Positions 1 to 9,445 of a stretch of DNA of 64,000 nucleotides are shown one piece after another (within the stretch, counting starts at the first letter, position 1; each line of letters opens with the position of its first letter). Made by a program: the position numbers and the translations under genes. The notes under the pieces are model-generated. The model was not told where the DNA came from and did no database searches. It saw only the letters and a list, made by a program, of their open reading frames with translations. Source of the stretch: Bordetella parapertussis (GTDB taxonomy: Bacteria; Pseudomonadota; Gammaproteobacteria; Burkholderiales; JACQAP01); NCBI GenBank assembly GCA_945900965.1, contig CAMDKM010000015.1, positions 1 to 64,000 on the forward strand, read 5' to 3'.

Positions 1-762
1 GACCAGTTTCGCGCGCAATTGGACGATGCTGCCACCGTGGCGCAAACCATTGCGCCCGGTTCCGATTTCATCGAAGTGGACGGCGTGCGCAAACACGTCA
101 TGAGTTATCTCGGCGATTTTTTGTTCCCGCCCGAGCGTGCGCGCTCTCCGGTGAAGGCATTGTCTGGCGGTGAGAGAAATCGTCTGCTGCTTGCGCGCCT
201 GTTCAGCCAGACGGCCAACTTGCTGGTGCTGGATGAACCGACCAACGACCTCGATATCGAGACCCTGGAATTGCTGGAAGCCTTGATACAGGAATACGCC
301 GGGACGGTGCTGCTAGTGAGTCATGACCGGGCCTTTCTCGACAATGTCGTCACCGACACTATCAGCGCCGAAGGGGCAGGGCGCTGGGTGCGCAATGCGG
401 GCGGTTACACGGATTGGAAGCGCCTCAAGACCGAACGGGTGTCCAGGATGCCCGGCGCGCTGGAATTGCCGAAAAAAGGGACGGCCTCGACGGATTCGCA
501 TCCAGCCGCCACGCGAGAGAAGGCGATTCGCCCGAAAAAACTGAGCTTCAAGGAAAGCCGCGAACTGGAGGCCATCCCGGCGCGGATCGAAGTGCTGGAG
601 CGAGAACAGGCCACCCTCTCCGCGCGGCTTGCCGACCCCGAGCTCTACCGTCAACCGGGTGACCAGATCAAGGTCTTGCAGACCAGAATCGCGCAAATAG
701 ATAACGAGTTATCCGCCTGCCTGACACGATGGGCGGATCTGGAGAAAATCGGGGTCGCCTGA
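1..762 (+). CDS. uup: ABC-F ATPase Uup, C-terminal part (5' truncated by window edge)
   Basis: The reading frame is open from base 1, so the N-terminal half lies outside the window. Visible are the end of the inter-domain region, the second nucleotide-binding domain with signature LSGGERNRLLLARLF, Walker B LLVLDEPTNDLD and the H-loop LLVSHDRAF, then a charged C-terminal segment rich in Glu, Arg and Leu that fits the coiled-coil DNA-binding domain of Uup. ABC-F proteins lack membrane domains; Uup acts on branched DNA or ribosome-linked substrates and limits precise transposon excision. The RHVxxYLxDFLF spacing before the signature is typical of Uup rather than EttA or YheS. The Walker A of this domain lies upstream of the window. 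Confidence 0.9.
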   Translation, partial: DQFRAQLDDAATVAQTIAPGSDFIEVDGVRKHVMSYLGDFLFPPERARSPVKALSGGERNRLLLARLFSQTANLLVLDEPTNDLDIETLELLEALIQEYAGTVLLVSHDRAFLDNVVTDTISAEGAGRWVRNAGGYTDWKRLKTERVSRMPGALELPKKGTASTDSHPAATREKAIRPKKLSFKESRELEAIPARIEVLEREQATLSARLADPELYRQPGDQIKVLQTRIAQIDNELSACLTRWADLEKIGVA

Positions 763-947
763 CCACAGTCCGGTAATCCGGATCGATTCCGCGGCACCCC
801 TTGCGGCTCTTGCGGAGCCATAAAAGCCCTTTCGGAATCGTGGTTTATGCTGTAGCATCGGCATGCTTTGCCATAATGCTGGCCACATCGGGCCGGGATT
901 CCGCCCATCCGAAAACCTCACCCAAGGTGATGCAGGAGTAGAGATTA

Positions 948-2396
948 ATGCTGTTTACAGAACTGGGGCTCGACCCTGAATTATTGAGGGCGATTGCCGA
1001 CCAGGGTTATACCGAACCCACGCCGGTTCAAGCCAAGGCGATTCCGCCGATTTTGGCTGGCCAGGATGTGATGGCCGCCGCACAGACAGGAACAGGCAAA
1101 ACCGCAAGTTTCACGCTGCCCCTGTTGCAGCGCCTGAAAGAGCACGCCAACACCAGTGTTTCCCCCGCCCGCCACCCGGTTCGCGCCTTGATTCTCACGC
1201 CCACCCGGGAGTTGGCGGCCCAGGTGCAGGAAAGCGTCAAGACCTACGGCAAACACGTTGCGCTCCGATCGGCCGTTGTGTATGGCGGCGTGCATATCGA
1301 TCCGCAAATCAAGGAACTGCGCGCCGGGGTGGAAATTCTGGTGGCAACACCGGGACGCCTGCTTGACCACTTGCAGCAGAAAACCGTCAACCTTTCTCAG
1401 GTGCAGTTCTTGGTTCTGGACGAAGCTGACCGCATGCTGGACATGGGCTTTTTGCCGGACATCAAACGCATCATGGCGGTGCTCCCGGCGCAGCGCCAGA
1501 GCGTGATGTTTTCCGCGACCTACTCGGACGACATACGTGGGCTCGCCAGACAACTGCTGAAAAATCCGATCAACGTCGAAGTGGCGCGCCGCAATTCGGC
1601 CGTCGAGACGGTTACCCACCTGGTGTACAACGTGGAAGCCAGTGCCAAGCGCGATTTGCTCACGCATCTGATTCGCTCGCGCGACATGCGCCAAGTGCTG
1701 GTGTTCTGCAATACCAAGATCGGTGCGAATCGGCTGGCCTATACGCTGGCCAAGGACGGAGTAGCCGCCGCCGCCATCCATAGCGATCGGAGCCAGGTAG
1801 AGCGCATGCTGGCGCTGGCGGATTTTAAGGAAGGTGGCACACGGGTATTGGTGGCCACCGACGTCGCAGCTCGCGGCTTGGATATCGAACAACTGCCGTT
1901 CGTCATCAACTTCGACCTGCCCGGGTCGCCTGAAGATTATGTACATCGCATTGGCCGCACCGGGCGCGCGGGTCAGACCGGAGAAGCGATTGCGCTCGTA
2001 GCGGCGGATGAGCGCGAAAAATTGGCCGCGATCGAAAAACTCTTGAACATCAAGTTACCGGTTGCCGAGGCGGAAACCTTCAAGCGTTCGCCTGGGCCAC
2101 ATGGCGAATCGCGCGAGCGCGGCACTCGTGGCCACGGCGAATCCCGAGGCGCGGGACGTGCTGGCCGATCCGCACAGGCGAGTCCCGCCGAGCGACCCAG
2201 TAGCGCGCGCAGAGCCCCTCCTATGACGAGGCCTGCAGCCACTTCGGACCCCTTGTTTTCGATGCCTTACGAACCTGTGGCCAACTCGAGTATGGCCGCG
2301 CCGGCTGCCAGCGCGGTGCCAACCCCATCCCATAAAGCAAGGAAACAGGTTGCCGCGCTGTTCCTGCCGCCGACAAAAGAAAAGCAGGGGGCTTAA
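948..2396 (+). CDS. rhlE: DEAD-box ATP-dependent RNA helicase RhlE
   Basis: This 482-residue RNA helicase unwinds structured RNA in ribosome assembly or RNA decay. The Q motif ([14 protein letters not shown]), motif [24 protein letters not shown], motif [16 protein letters not shown] and [10 protein letters not shown] are all present in order. The tail from about residue 385 is low-complexity, rich in Arg, Gly, Ser and Ala, as expected for an RNA-binding extension in the RhlE branch. ATG is preceded by a good AGGAG site about 13 bases upstream. The next gene starts 6 bases after the stop, so the two may be co-transcribed. RhlB, SrmB and DbpA are less likely because the core lacks their specific extensions. 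Confidence 0.93.
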   Translation: MLFTELGLDPELLRAIADQGYTEPTPVQAKAIPPILAGQDVMAAAQTGTGKTASFTLPLLQRLKEHANTSVSPARHPVRALILTPTRELAAQVQESVKTYGKHVALRSAVVYGGVHIDPQIKELRAGVEILVATPGRLLDHLQQKTVNLSQVQFLVLDEADRMLDMGFLPDIKRIMAVLPAQRQSVMFSATYSDDIRGLARQLLKNPINVEVARRNSAVETVTHLVYNVEASAKRDLLTHLIRSRDMRQVLVFCNTKIGANRLAYTLAKDGVAAAAIHSDRSQVERMLALADFKEGGTRVLVATDVAARGLDIEQLPFVINFDLPGSPEDYVHRIGRTGRAGQTGEAIALVAADEREKLAAIEKLLNIKLPVAEAETFKRSPGPHGESRERGTRGHGESRGAGRAGRSAQASPAERPSSARRAPPMTRPAATSDPLFSMPYEPVANSSMAAPAASAVPTPSHKARKQVAALFLPPTKEKQGA

Positions 2397-2402
2397 CAGA
2401 AT

Positions 2403-3272
2403 TTGAGCGCGACGCGCCAGCCAGAGGGGCAGCCAGCCGTCGCAATGAGCGAACAGTTGCGCAGCCTGCTCGCTGGATCGGGACAGGACATCGACCTTGC
2501 ACAGGCGGCGCTGCTGGTGGCAAGCCATGCCTACCCGGATATCGATATTGCCGGATATCGCCGACGCATCGACGAAATGGCGACCCAATTGGCGAATCTG
2601 GTGGACTCGAATTCCCGAATTCCCGAGCGGATCGACAGGCTCAACCGGTATTTTTTCGGCGAGCTAGGCTTTGCGCCCAATACCAGCGATTACTACAACC
2701 CGCGCAACAGTCTGCTGAATGAAGTTGTGGACAGGCGCACGGGTATTCCGATCACCTTATCTCTGCTGTATATGGAAATCGGCCGGGGTGCGGGGCTATC
2801 GATGCGGGGTATTAATTTTCCCGGGCATTTTCTGGTCAGGTGCGAGGCCTCGCCCGGCCCGATCATTTTGGATCCCTATTCGCTTGGTGTGTCGCTCGAC
2901 GAAAAAACCTTGCACCATCGGCTGGGAGAAATTCAAGATGGCGGAGGTTTGCAGGCCCGGCTGTCGGAGTTGCTGGCAGGCGCGGACAAGAAGGATATCC
3001 TGATACGCATGCTGCGAAACCTCAAGGCAATCTACCTGCGGGATGAAAAATTCGCGCTTGCGCTGCCTGTTGTCGATTGGATCATTGCGGCCAGGCCAGG
3101 CGAAGCAACGGAAATTCGCGACCGGGGCTTTATCTATCAGGAATTGGAGTGCTTTCGCGCGGCGGTCAAGGATTTTGAAAGCTACCTCGCTCTGGCACCC
3201 GGAGGTGCCGATGCTTCCGATATTCGCGCCCGGTTAACCGAGCTGCGTCCGATGGCCGCGCGCTTGAACTAG
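2403..3272 (+). CDS. SirB1-like transglutaminase-fold/TPR protein
   Basis: A 289-residue soluble protein of the SirB1/YchA family. The segment GIPITLSLLYMEIG followed by GINFPGHFLVR is the hallmark of its transglutaminase-like N-terminal domain; the C-terminal 90 residues (YLRDEKFALALPVVDWII, then FIYQELECFRAAVKDFESYL) form TPR-like helices. The biochemical role of this family is not established. The start is uncertain: TTG at 2403 follows a GCAGGGGG stretch, while ATG at 2445 gives a protein 14 residues shorter. It follows rhlE by 6 bases, and the next gene begins 7 bases after its stop, suggesting a three-gene transcript. Confidence 0.85.
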   Translation: MSATRQPEGQPAVAMSEQLRSLLAGSGQDIDLAQAALLVASHAYPDIDIAGYRRRIDEMATQLANLVDSNSRIPERIDRLNRYFFGELGFAPNTSDYYNPRNSLLNEVVDRRTGIPITLSLLYMEIGRGAGLSMRGINFPGHFLVRCEASPGPIILDPYSLGVSLDEKTLHHRLGEIQDGGGLQARLSELLAGADKKDILIRMLRNLKAIYLRDEKFALALPVVDWIIAARPGEATEIRDRGFIYQELECFRAAVKDFESYLALAPGGADASDIRARLTELRPMAARLN

Positions 3273-3279
3273 CGCCGCG

Positions 3280-4239
3280 GTGCCCGACCTGCGTCCCGCC
3301 GCGATCGCTCCCACCTCGCGGCAGAATCGATTTCGCTGGAGGTTGGTGGCCGGGTTGTGCCAGCCTTCTCCGTACCTGTTGCTTTCTCTGGCGGCCCTGT
3401 TCTGGGCCGGGAATTGGGTGATAGGCCGGGCAATGCGCCTCGAAATCCCTCCGGTTGCCATGGGATTCTGGCGCTGGGCCCTGGCGTTGGCAATTTTGTT
3501 GCCGTTTACCTTTGCCGAACTTCGCGCCAATCTGAATCTGCTACGCGAAAACTGGATGAGGCTTGCCCTTCTGGGAAGTTTTGGCGCGACCGCGTTCAAC
3601 ACCATGATATACGTGGGCCTTCAGCACACGGCGGCGACCAACGGCGTGCTGTTCAATTCCGTATCGCCGGTCTTGATTATTCTGTTTTCCTGGCTTGTGT
3701 TGCGCGAGCGCATCAGCCTTCGCCAGGCAATGGGTGTTGCCGCCTCCCTTGCGGGAATCGCAATCATGGTTGCGCGCGGTGAAGTGCAGACACTTGCCGG
3801 GCTGCAATTCAATCAGGGCGATCTTTGGCTGTTCTCTGCCATGAATCTCTGGGCCCTGTACACGGTGATTCTGCGCCGTCACCCGCTTGCCTTGTCGTCG
3901 AGTGGATTTCTGGCGGCCATCCTGTTGTGCGGATTGCCCTGGTTGCTGCCTTTTTATCTTTGGGAAATCTGGTCAAGAGGCGGGTTCGAATTAGGTCTCG
4001 CGTCTGTGGGGACGCTCGCTTATTACGGCACGCTGCCCTCGGTGGTGGCCTATCTGTTCTGGAATCGCGGTGTGGCCCAGGTTGGCGCGAACAAGGCGGG
4101 ATTGTTTGCCCATCTCATTCCGGTGTTTGGGGCTGTGCTCTCGATCCTGTTCCTGGGAGAAAGCCTGCATGGCTACCATTTGGCAGGTGCCGTCATGATC
4201 TTCCTGGGAATTTATCTGACCACGGCCAGAACGGCATAA
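3280..4239 (+). CDS. EamA/RhaT (DMT) family transporter
   Basis: A 319-residue inner-membrane protein with about ten hydrophobic helices in two EamA repeats. The first helix region reads FWAGNWVIGRAM and each half ends with the glycine-rich segment typical of drug/metabolite transporters (for example FLGIYLTT near the C-terminus). Such proteins export amino acids or metabolites; the substrate cannot be read from sequence. The start is GTG, 7 bases after the preceding gene. Residues 1-25 are not hydrophobic and include an Arg-rich stretch, so the true start could be slightly downstream. A small reverse-strand gene may overlap its 3' end. Confidence 0.88.
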   Translation: MPDLRPAAIAPTSRQNRFRWRLVAGLCQPSPYLLLSLAALFWAGNWVIGRAMRLEIPPVAMGFWRWALALAILLPFTFAELRANLNLLRENWMRLALLGSFGATAFNTMIYVGLQHTAATNGVLFNSVSPVLIILFSWLVLRERISLRQAMGVAASLAGIAIMVARGEVQTLAGLQFNQGDLWLFSAMNLWALYTVILRRHPLALSSSGFLAAILLCGLPWLLPFYLWEIWSRGGFELGLASVGTLAYYGTLPSVVAYLFWNRGVAQVGANKAGLFAHLIPVFGAVLSILFLGESLHGYHLAGAVMIFLGIYLTTARTA

Positions 4240-4384
4240 GCGCGGCGCCCAGCCAGGCGAACACGAAATTCAGAACTAGGAGCCCGCCGTACCAGTGATC
4301 GCCGTTTTGGGCAAAAAGCGGGGAACCGCCAATCAGCGAAAAGTCCAGAACACTTGCTGCAACAAGGTTTTCGGAGCGTTTCAT
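4193..4384 (-). CDS. Possible small membrane protein (tentative)
   Basis: A 63-residue frame starting MKRSENLVAAS, with a strong GGAGG site 5-6 bases upstream of its ATG. The central part (LLVLNFVFAWLGAALMPFW) would form one transmembrane helix. The 3' end overlaps the convergent transporter gene by 47 bases, and I know no family for it. The ribosome site and hydrophobic helix argue for a real gene; the overlap argues against. A second in-frame ATG lies four codons upstream, with its own AGGAG. Confidence 0.4.
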   Translation of the reverse strand: MKRSENLVAASVLDFSLIGGSPLFAQNGDHWYGGLLVLNFVFAWLGAALMPFWPWSDKFPGRS

Positions 4385-4463
4385 GATTGCCTCCATCGGC
4401 TAAACTCCTGAGTCATTCTGGACCTAATCACTCATTCACTCATTCCCGAATTCCCTCTTTACG

Positions 4464-4515
4464 CCTTCACTCATTTATGGTCGAAGACCGGTATCCCCTT
4501 GGGGGACACCCTTCA
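4464..4515. repeat. 52-bp dispersed repeat, copy 1
   Basis: These 52 bases reappear in inverse orientation at 23717-23768 with one mismatch. The copy lies in a 315-base gap between the transporter and rlmK. Around it are short tandem motifs: CACTCATT-type repeats at about 4430-4445 and GTTCACC repeats at about 4524-4538, the latter also found at 39891-39916. No gene is visible in this gap apart from the tentative reverse-strand frame. Confidence 0.85.
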
Positions 4516-4554
4516 CTCTTAACTGTTCACCGTTCACCGATCACTATCTAGAAG

Positions 4555-5514
4555 ATGGACATCGCCATACAAGCCGAGATGTTTGCCAACCGCATCGCGA
4601 AAAACCATCGACACCTGCGCAAATGGGCGAATCGCGAAGGCATAGATTGTTTTCGAGTCTACGATCGCGACATTCCGGAGCTGCCGTTTGCGCTCGACGT
4701 TTATCTCGATCGCGCGCTCTTGCATGAATACAGTCGTCCCGTCGATGGTGCGCGGGAGCAGGGCGAATGGATAACGGCCATGACGAGGGCGGCAGCCACG
4801 GCATTGGAGATGGACCCGGACCGGCTTACATTGAAAGAGCGCCATGGCCAGCGCCCCACCGAGCAATATCGCCGGACGGCAGAGCAGTCGGCGGAATTTG
4901 CCGTGTGCGAAGGGGGGTGCCGTTTTCTGGTGAATCTCGGCGAATATCTCGATACCGGTCTTTTTCTCGACCATCGGCCTACACGATTCCTGGTCAGGGA
5001 AGCCGCACAGGGGAAACGTTTTCTGAATCTCTTCAGTTACACCGGAAGTTTTACGGTATACGCCGCGGCAGGCGGGGCGACTTCATCGGTCAGCGTCGAT
5101 TTGTCGAAAACCTATCTGGACTGGGCGAAACGCAATTTCTCCCTCAACAAGCTGAATCTGTCGAATCATCGCCTGTTGCATGCTGATGTGAAGGTTTTTC
5201 TCGCCGAGGAAAAAAGTCGTGGCAATCGGTACGGTATTATTGTCCTGGACCCGCCCAGTTTCTCCAATTCCAAGCGTCTGGACGATGTGCTCGATATTCA
5301 GCGTGACCATGTACGTTTGATTCACGATACGACGGCACTGCTGGAGCCGGGCGGCGAATTGTTTTTCTCGACCAACTTGCGCAGCTTTCGGATTGATGCG
5401 ACGGCGCTGAGTGGACTGCATCTGGTCGATATCAGCGAGCAGACCATTCCACCGGATTTCCGCAACCGCAGGATTCACCGCTGCTGGCGCATTTCACTGA
5501 CGACACCCAACTAG
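4555..5514 (+). CDS. rlmK: 23S rRNA (guanine-N7)-methyltransferase, RlmK-type, stand-alone
   Basis: A 319-residue SAM-dependent methyltransferase matching the C-terminal half of E. coli RlmKL, which makes m7G2069 in 23S rRNA. The N-terminal NRIAKNHRHLRKWANREGI segment, the RGYxDTGLFLDHR-like segment (LGEYLDTGLFLDHRPTR), motif I NLFSYTGSFTVYAAAGGA and motif IV DPPSFSNSKR followed by DIQRDH are diagnostic. The RlmL half (m2G2445) is not encoded next to it, so here the two activities are separate genes. Confusion with RlmI is possible, but the N-terminus lacks a PUA domain. ATG is preceded by only a weak AGAAG. Confidence 0.85.
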   Translation: MDIAIQAEMFANRIAKNHRHLRKWANREGIDCFRVYDRDIPELPFALDVYLDRALLHEYSRPVDGAREQGEWITAMTRAAATALEMDPDRLTLKERHGQRPTEQYRRTAEQSAEFAVCEGGCRFLVNLGEYLDTGLFLDHRPTRFLVREAAQGKRFLNLFSYTGSFTVYAAAGGATSSVSVDLSKTYLDWAKRNFSLNKLNLSNHRLLHADVKVFLAEEKSRGNRYGIIVLDPPSFSNSKRLDDVLDIQRDHVRLIHDTTALLEPGGELFFSTNLRSFRIDATALSGLHLVDISEQTIPPDFRNRRIHRCWRISLTTPN

Positions 5515-5530
5515 AGCCGCTGGCGGAGCA

Positions 5531-6304
5531 TTACTTCGTGGGTGCGCCGGAGGGAGGTTCGTCGCCGAAGTCTTCTTCTTCCAGCTCCAGCAGTGTTTTC
5601 GGCCGAGTGGCGCCGGGTTCGTTACTGATCGGCGGTTCGCCATCGTGTACCTGATATTCGCGGCGCTGTATCACCGCGTCGCGAATGAAGCTGTATTTAT
5701 CCATGCCGGATTGTTCGAGAAACTCTCCCGCGCCTAGCAGCTTGGCCCGTGCATCGATAAAGCGCACCGCAGTGAGGGAATTTTTCTCCCGCGGCTCGTC
5801 CACGACATAAGTTGTCGGGTACAGGTAATAATCCACTGGCAAGGCGACGCCATCCCGGACGGAACTTGGGCCCAATATCGGCAGCACCAGATAGGGCCCG
5901 CTTCCCACGCCCCAGTAACCCAGCGTCTGACCAAAGTCTTCGTTGCGATTTTCGATTTTTAGTTCCGTCGCCACGTCCAGCAAGCCGCCCAGGCCAAATA
6001 CCAGATTGGTGGTAAAGCGCATGATATCGACCGGGACTTTCGATCCCTTCAACTGCGCGGCGTCGTTGAGTGCGGTGACCAGCACACCGAGATTACTGAA
6101 AAAATTGCCAATCCCGGTCTGCACCATATCCGGCAGCACCTTGTCGTAGGCCTTGGCGACTGGCTTGGCCACAATCTTGTCGAAACCTTCGTTGAAGGAA
6201 TGGACCTTGCGATTGAATTTTTCGTAAGGGTCCTTGGGATTCGGGCCGGCCGCGCATCCTGACATCAGGCAGGCAGCGGCAAGAAGGAAAGGAAGGCGTG
6301 TCAT
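5531..6304 (-). CDS. mlaA: MlaA/VacJ family outer-membrane lipoprotein
   Basis: A lipoprotein of about 257 residues. MTRLPFLLAAACLMSGC is a lipoprotein signal with lipobox LMSGC, and this fixes the start at 6304, 17 codons inside the longest frame. The body shows the family hallmarks: DPYEKFNRKVHSFNEGFDK, then VRFxTNLVFGLGGLLDVAT-like and LGxWGVGxGPYLVLPILGPSSVRD segments. MlaA removes mislocalised phospholipid from the outer leaflet of the outer membrane, working with porins and the MlaFEDB transporter. The other mla genes are not nearby. The last 40 residues are acidic and Pro/Thr-rich, a variable tail. Confidence 0.93.
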   Translation of the reverse strand: MTRLPFLLAAACLMSGCAAGPNPKDPYEKFNRKVHSFNEGFDKIVAKPVAKAYDKVLPDMVQTGIGNFFSNLGVLVTALNDAAQLKGSKVPVDIMRFTTNLVFGLGGLLDVATELKIENRNEDFGQTLGYWGVGSGPYLVLPILGPSSVRDGVALPVDYYLYPTTYVVDEPREKNSLTAVRFIDARAKLLGAGEFLEQSGMDKYSFIRDAVIQRREYQVHDGEPPISNEPGATRPKTLLELEEEDFGDEPPSGAPTK

Positions 6305-6463
6305 GTCATCGCATATCGAATCGCGGCCGATTATATCCTGATGCCGCAGGGGCATGAAATGGTCGGCAGGTTTGCAAATCCCGGAATATTGCTTCAGGAT
6401 CGAGGCTTGACGTGGCGGACTCCATCTGCCTTGGCGTGATAATAACGGGAGGAAAACAAAATC

Positions 6464-7243
6464 ATGGAACTTGGCATCAAAGGAAAATCGGCTTTGGTCT
6501 GCGCGGGCAGCAAAGGATTAGGCAAGGGCTGCGCCGTTGCGCTGGCGCGTGAAGGCGTGAATATCACAATCGTTGCGCGCGGCAAGGAGGCGCTGGAGGC
6601 TACGGCGGCAGAAATTCGCCAAGCCACCGGCGTGCAAGTGGTCACGGTGGCAGCCGATATCACCACCGAAAGTGGTCGAAAGGAAGCGCTGGCCGCCTGT
6701 CCCGCGCCGGACATCCTGGTCAACAATGCCGGCGGCCCGCCGCCGGGGGATTTTCGCCAGTTCACCCGCGACGATTGGATCAAGGCCGTGGACGCCAACA
6801 TGCTTACGCCAATCGAACTGATCAAAGCCACCCTGGATGGCATGATGGCGCGAAAATTCGGACGCATCGTCAACATCACATCGAGTGCCGTCAAGGCGCC
6901 GATCGCGGAACTCGGGCTCTCCAATGGCGCACGCACCGGCCTGACGGGTTTCATTGCAGGCTTGGCCCGAAAGACGGCCGCGCAGAATGTGACGATGAAC
7001 AACATCCTTCCGGGTAGATTCTGGACCGACCGGCTCAAAGGCAATGTCGAGTTCAATGCCAAGACTCAGAGCAAGACGGTTGATGAGGTCAAGATCGCTC
7101 TGGAAAAAGCGATTCCAGCCGGCCGCTTCGGCAACGCCGAGGAATTCGGCCAGCTCTGTGCCTATATTTGCAGCGCACAGGCGAGCTACATCACCGCACA
7201 GAATTTTCTGATCGACGGGGGGGCGTACCCCGGGACGTTTTAA
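6464..7243 (+). CDS. SDR family oxidoreductase lacking the usual Tyr/Lys pair
   Basis: A 259-residue Rossmann protein with a strong GGGAGG site before the ATG. The cofactor motif is GSKGLGKG (residues 15-22) and the NNAGG motif is at 88-92. The catalytic Ser lies in ITSS (S140), but where Tyr and Lys of YxxxK should be (13 and 17 residues on) the protein has Ser153 and Arg157 (SNGAR). A known SDR subgroup carries LSNxxR here, so this is a subfamily feature rather than an error. Substrate is unknown. No operon partner is obvious; the next gene is 48 bases away. Confidence 0.85.
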   Translation: MELGIKGKSALVCAGSKGLGKGCAVALAREGVNITIVARGKEALEATAAEIRQATGVQVVTVAADITTESGRKEALAACPAPDILVNNAGGPPPGDFRQFTRDDWIKAVDANMLTPIELIKATLDGMMARKFGRIVNITSSAVKAPIAELGLSNGARTGLTGFIAGLARKTAAQNVTMNNILPGRFWTDRLKGNVEFNAKTQSKTVDEVKIALEKAIPAGRFGNAEEFGQLCAYICSAQASYITAQNFLIDGGAYPGTF

Positions 7244-7291
7244 GGAAATAGTACCGATATCTCCAGAGGCCACGCCCGTGGATCCGGCTTC

Positions 7292-7822
7292 ATGAAACCT
7301 TCTCTCGTCCCGGCGGCACGCATCGAGCGCGCCATTCTGGTGTTGCGCGGCCAGAAGGTTTTGCTCGACGCGGACCTGGCGGGGCTCTATGAGGTGGAGA
7401 CGCGGGCTCTGGTACAGGCGGTCAAGCGCAACCTGGACCGCTTTCCGGCGGATTTCATGTTTCAGTTGGGCGCCGAGGAGGTGGAACTTTTGAGATCACA
7501 ATCTGTGATCTCAAAGAATCCAGGGCGCGGCGGCCGACGGTATGCACCCTACGCTTTCACCGAGCAGGGGGTGGCGATGTTGTCGAGCGTGCTCAACAGT
7601 CCGCGCGCCATCGCGGTGAACATCGAGATCATGCGTGCCTTTGTGCGGCTGCGCGAATTGATCGCCTCGAACAAGGAGCTTGCTGCCAAGCTCGATCAAC
7701 TGGAAAGAAAGCTCTCGACCCACGATCAGGCGATTACGGAGATCATGCACGCGATCCGCGAGTTGATGCGCCCACCGGAGCCAGCGAAGAAGCGTCCCAT
7801 CGGGTTCATCACGCCGAAATAG
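7292..7822 (+). CDS. ORF6N domain-containing protein
   Basis: A 176-residue protein whose N-terminal 100 residues fit the ORF6N domain, first known from phage antirepressor-like proteins: [32 protein letters not shown], with the conserved [13 protein letters not shown] and [15 protein letters not shown] segments. The C-terminal part (about 115-155) is a predicted coiled coil. ORF6N proteins are common as single genes in bacterial chromosomes and presumably bind DNA, but their host function is unknown. No phage genes surround it. Confidence 0.85.
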   Translation: MKPSLVPAARIERAILVLRGQKVLLDADLAGLYEVETRALVQAVKRNLDRFPADFMFQLGAEEVELLRSQSVISKNPGRGGRRYAPYAFTEQGVAMLSSVLNSPRAIAVNIEIMRAFVRLRELIASNKELAAKLDQLERKLSTHDQAITEIMHAIRELMRPPEPAKKRPIGFITPK

Positions 7823-7963
7823 GTGTGAGCGTCAATAAGGACAACGCCTGACGCAACGGAAAGGCGTACGCAGGAAATTCTTTAGCGGCTGTAAGGCAAA
7901 AGTTTGACCCTGGGCCTGGGTCTATAATTTGCCGATAACGTCACAGACTCGGAGGAAATAGCG

Positions 7964-9445
7964 ATGAATGCACCGCGCGAAGCAGGGTTTAATCTTCAGC
8001 TAAAGGATGCGAAGCTCTTTCGCCAGCACGCCTATATCAACGGCGCCTGGCTGGATGCAGATTCGAAATTGACTGTTAATGTCAGCAATCCTGCCAATGG
8101 TGCGGTGATTGGCAGCATTCCCAAGATGGGAGCAAATGAAACCCGGCGGGCGATTGAAGCGGCGTCTGCGGCGCTGCCGGCTTGGCGGGCGAAGACAGCG
8201 AAGGAGCGCTCCGCGGTGTTGCGCAAGTGGTTCGAGTTGATGATGGCGAACCAGGATGATCTCGGGTTGCTCATGACCACGGAGCAGGGCAAGCCGCTTC
8301 CGGAAGCGAAGGGAGAGATTGCCTATGCGGCCTCCTTTATCGAATGGTTTGCCGAGGAAGCCAAACGCGTTTACGGCGAGGTGATACCCAGTCCGTGGTC
8401 GGACAAACGTTTGGTATGTATCAAACAACCGATCGGTGTGTGCGGTCTGATCACGCCCTGGAATTTTCCGGCGGCGATGATTACGCGCAAGGCGGGGCCG
8501 GCGCTGGCGGCGGGCTGCACGGTGGTCATCAAGCCGGCTACCCAGACGCCATTTTCGGCTTTGGCATTGGCCGAACTCGCGGAACGTGCTGGAGTGCCGA
8601 AGGGGGTGCTGAATGTCGTGACGGGGTCGGCGAAGGAAATCGGCGGCGAACTGACCTCGAATACGACGGTGCGAAAAATCAGCTTTACCGGTTCCACCGA
8701 AGTGGGGGCGGTGCTGATGAAGCAAAGCGCCGAGACCATCAAGAAGGTTTCCCTGGAGCTGGGTGGTAATGCGCCGTTTCTGGTATTCGACGATGCTGAC
8801 CTGGATGCCGCCGTCGAAGGGGCCATGATTTCCAAGTACCGCAACAATGGGCAGACATGCGTGTGTGCCAATCGCATTCTGGTGCAGGACGGGGTCTACG
8901 ACAGTTTCGCGGCCAAGCTCACCGCCAAGGTGGCTGGGCTCAAAGTGGGGCCGGGAACGGAAGCGGGCGTCAATGTCGGGCCGCTGATCGACGACAAGGC
9001 GGTGGCGAAAGTCGAGGAGCATATTCAGGATGCTTTGGCCAAAGGCGCAAAAGTGGTGGTGGGTGGCAAGAGACATTCCTTGGGTGGGTTGTTTTTCGAG
9101 CCGACTGTTCTGACCGGCGTGAATACGACCATGAAAGTGACTCGCGAGGAAACATTTGGCCCGGTGGCGCCGCTGTTCCGCTTCAAGACGGAAGCCGAAG
9201 GTATTGCCATGGCCAACGACACTGAATTCGGACTTGCGGCCTACTTTTACGCTCGCGATGTGGGGCGCATTTGGCGGGTGGGCGAGGGGATCGAATCGGG
9301 CATGGTAGGGGTCAATACCGGACTGATCTCCAATGAGGTGGCGCCCTTCGGTGGGGTGAAGCAAAGTGGCATTGGACGCGAAGGGTCGAAGTACGGGATC
9401 GAGGAATATCTCGAAGTGAAATATTTATGCATGGGCGGGATGTAG
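7964..9445 (+). CDS. gabD: NAD(P)-dependent succinate-semialdehyde dehydrogenase
   Basis: A 493-residue aldehyde dehydrogenase. The catalytic Cys lies in NNGQTCVCANR and the general-base Glu in SLELGGNAPFLVF; the cofactor motif is FTGSTEVG. Typical GabD segments are TPWNFPAAMITRK, EQGKPLPEAKGEI and the C-terminal GGVKQSGIGREGSKYGIEEYLEVKYLC. It oxidises succinate semialdehyde to succinate at the end of the GABA shunt. A GGAGGAAATA site precedes the ATG. No gabT is adjacent. The gene end (from about 9421) is partly duplicated 165 bases downstream. Related semialdehyde dehydrogenases cannot be fully excluded. Confidence 0.9.
   Translation: MNAPREAGFNLQLKDAKLFRQHAYINGAWLDADSKLTVNVSNPANGAVIGSIPKMGANETRRAIEAASAALPAWRAKTAKERSAVLRKWFELMMANQDDLGLLMTTEQGKPLPEAKGEIAYAASFIEWFAEEAKRVYGEVIPSPWSDKRLVCIKQPIGVCGLITPWNFPAAMITRKAGPALAAGCTVVIKPATQTPFSALALAELAERAGVPKGVLNVVTGSAKEIGGELTSNTTVRKISFTGSTEVGAVLMKQSAETIKKVSLELGGNAPFLVFDDADLDAAVEGAMISKYRNNGQTCVCANRILVQDGVYDSFAAKLTAKVAGLKVGPGTEAGVNVGPLIDDKAVAKVEEHIQDALAKGAKVVVGGKRHSLGGLFFEPTVLTGVNTTMKVTREETFGPVAPLFRFKTEAEGIAMANDTEFGLAAYFYARDVGRIWRVGEGIESGMVGVNTGLISNEVAPFGGVKQSGIGREGSKYGIEEYLEVKYLCMGGM

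Noticed and set aside
8000-9364. Very long reverse-strand frame opposite gabD
   Set aside because: It mirrors a high-GC gene; the forward frame has full aldehyde dehydrogenase motifs and the reverse has none.
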